Source: JANMAT01 sp031359995 (GTDB taxonomy: Bacteria > Actinomycetota > Acidimicrobiia > Acidimicrobiales > Ilumatobacteraceae). From it: a stretch of DNA of 64,000 nucleotides. The notes under the pieces are model-generated. The model searched no databases, was not told where the DNA came from, and saw only the letters and a list, made by a program, of their open reading frames with translations. The position numbers and the translations under genes are program-made. The stretch spans positions 42,434-106,433 of the forward strand of contig JANMAT010000007.1 of the NCBI GenBank assembly GCA_031359995.1, in the 5' to 3' direction. Positions within the stretch are counted from its first letter, which is position 1; every line of letters starts with the position of its first letter. Below are positions 62,982-64,000 of the stretch, one piece after another.

Positions 62982-63671
62982 TCAGCCGTGAAGATGCTCA
63001 TCCGGATCGTCTTGATTCGTGTCCCTACTGCCATCGGTGCGAGTGGTCGAGCGCAACCGGGCTTGGGTCAGCGCCGGCCAGGGAACGAACCCGGACCGGG
63101 GGATCCGGCGCTGGTGCGTGACGTCGAATCCCGAGCTCGTGAGGAGTCGCCGCAGTCGTCGTGGTGTCAAGGCGTGGATCGGTTGGCCCGTTGCAGATGA
63201 GAGCCTGTGCACCACCGAGTCCCCAATGTCGGTGACCGACGAGATCGATGCGATCAACAGGTGACCACCAGGTCTGAGGATGTCTGCCAGCCCGGCGACG
63301 ACGTTCTCCTGGTCAAGATACCAATGGAACGACTCGGTGCACACTACGACGTCGACGCTGGCGTGGCGCAGCGGCAGTTCGAGCGCATCGGATTGGAGCA
63401 GACTCGCAGCCACGTGCACGCGACCGGCGGCCTCGCTCAGCATCCCCGCCGAGTAGTCGATACCCACGACAAGAGCATCAGGGAATTGAACCGTCAGACG
63501 TCGCGTGAGCTGGCCGGTTCCGCATCCCAGATCAACGACCACGCCAGGTTGCATGTCTTCGAGTCTGGCGAGGACCGCATCGTGAACGGGTCGGTACGTC
63601 GCGTTCTGGAAGCTCGGGCGGTCGTATGTCGCAGACCATCGATCGAACAGAGTCGACCGTGTGCGGGGCAT
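62982..63671 (-). CDS. Class I SAM-dependent methyltransferase
   Basis: 229 residues. Motif I VVDLGCGTGQLTRRL, acidic loop VVGIDYSAGML, LLQSDALELPLRHASVDVVVCTESFHWYLD (motif IV region) and LRPGGHLLIASISS. Small-molecule methylation is likely. Codon use is more mixed than in neighbouring genes, with many A/T third positions, and it lies beside an IS110 remnant, so recent acquisition is possible. The start ATG at 63671 has only a weak ribosome site (GGAC). Confidence 0.78.
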   Translation of the reverse strand: MPRTRSTLFDRWSATYDRPSFQNATYRPVHDAVLARLEDMQPGVVVDLGCGTGQLTRRLTVQFPDALVVGIDYSAGMLSEAAGRVHVAASLLQSDALELPLRHASVDVVVCTESFHWYLDQENVVAGLADILRPGGHLLIASISSVTDIGDSVVHRLSSATGQPIHALTPRRLRRLLTSSGFDVTHQRRIPRSGFVPWPALTQARLRSTTRTDGSRDTNQDDPDEHLHG

Positions 63672-64000
63672 GTCCGAGTGTGACACACGATGGTGAGCCC
63701 ACAATCGTGCTGGGCGTGAGTATCGCCCCAATGACTCGGTCGATCGCGCCGCCACCGCTGCCCGGCAGCTTGGCGGACGCCGAGCGGGGCGAGACGAACG
63801 AGGCTCGGGACTGCGAGCGATCCAATGCGCCCCACACACCCAGGATTGCCGGCGGCGCGCGGGCAGTGCCTGATGTAGGTCCGAGCGGGCTGGTGCGCCT
63901 GGAGCGGTCGGCAAGGGGGCGTGGTGCCCTTCTTCCTGTCGACGGGTCGATCAAGCCGCCGGGGCTGTTCGGGCGGCGGCGCGTTGCTCGGGCGTGAGGT
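63672..64000. other. End of window, no gene recognised
   Basis: Short open frames run in several phases on both strands, but none shows a domain, a ribosome site or strong codon bias. Base composition is more mixed than the main window. The minus-strand reading LTPEQRAAARTAPAA near the end could be the C-terminus of a gene beyond the window. Confidence 0.4.

Noticed and set aside
63532..63997. Short open frames at the window end as genes
   Set aside because: No motifs, no ribosome site, and overlapping frames on both strands of similar quality.

Overview
The window is about 70 percent GC with compact, mostly overlapping genes. It looks like chromosome of a free-living actinobacterium. The paired DUF1501/DUF1800 genes, the F420-type oxidoreductases (luciferase-like and Ddn-like), the many acyl-CoA dehydrogenases, short-chain dehydrogenases and P450s, and several secreted proteins built on 'LDTR-GTG' repeats together suggest class Acidimicrobiia (Ilumatobacter/Iamia-like). 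That placement is inference from gene content. I saw no rRNA, tRNA, CRISPR array or intact insertion sequence.

Layout. 1-1157: end of a flavin reductase module with ApbE. 1256-3205: secreted repeat protein with a zinc-peptidase head. 3209-6559: sulfonate/taurine-type ABC importer, divergent from an Rrf2 regulator across an AT-rich promoter. 6560-9773: degenerate receiver, YCII remnant, MetE-like methyltransferase, VOC protein and ROK sugar kinase. 9920-14260: P450 and Rieske oxygenase pair below a perfect 22-bp dyad, then an amylosucrase. 14375-16841: broken gene, APH-type kinase and luciferase-like oxidoreductase. 16962-21491: a tight plus-strand operon of a PaaA-like di-iron protein, two MaoC half-hydratases, enoyl-CoA hydratase, PaaK-like CoA ligase, a 75-residue protein and TetR. 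21617-25860: DUF1501 fused to a Thr-rich linker and LDTR repeats, with DUF1800. 26171-31550: acyl-CoA dehydrogenases, phosphohistidine-domain protein, hydrolase. 31633-37719: TetR and a box-type benzoyl-CoA epoxidation cluster (BoxC, BoxB, benzoate-CoA ligase, hydrolase).

37749-38857: a DUF559 nuclease-like gene between two inverted copies of a 53-bp palindromic element. 38919-46100: a minus-strand run of ferredoxin, P450, two SDRs, amidohydrolase, ThuA-like protein, a second P450, a 37-residue ORF and a hydrolase. 46191-50520: SDR, cytidylate kinase-like protein, aldo/keto reductase, LDTR carboxypeptidase. 50587-53917: Ddn-like protein, MerR with a MerT-like protein, membrane protein, ACT, GNAT and SnoaL-like genes. 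53966-58614: chemotaxis-type receptor, DUF7065-like protein, LDTR transglycosylase. 58656-63671: D-aminoacylase-like amidohydrolase, SDR, Cys/Zn-motif protein, PadR-TOBE fusion, IS110 remnant and a methyltransferase of more mixed base composition.

Two themes dominate. The first is oxygenase- and CoA-based breakdown of aromatic, steroid-like or terpenoid acids: a box cluster, a separate PaaA-like operon, a Rieske/P450 pair and a twin-P450 operon. The second is a secreted LDTR repeat scaffold joined to at least four different catalytic domains. The best candidates for undescribed systems are the PaaA-like operon, the twin-P450 operon whose two P450s carry His in place of the I-helix acid, and the DUF559 gene framed by palindromic repeats. 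All functions are read from sequence motifs and gene order; no database search was run.
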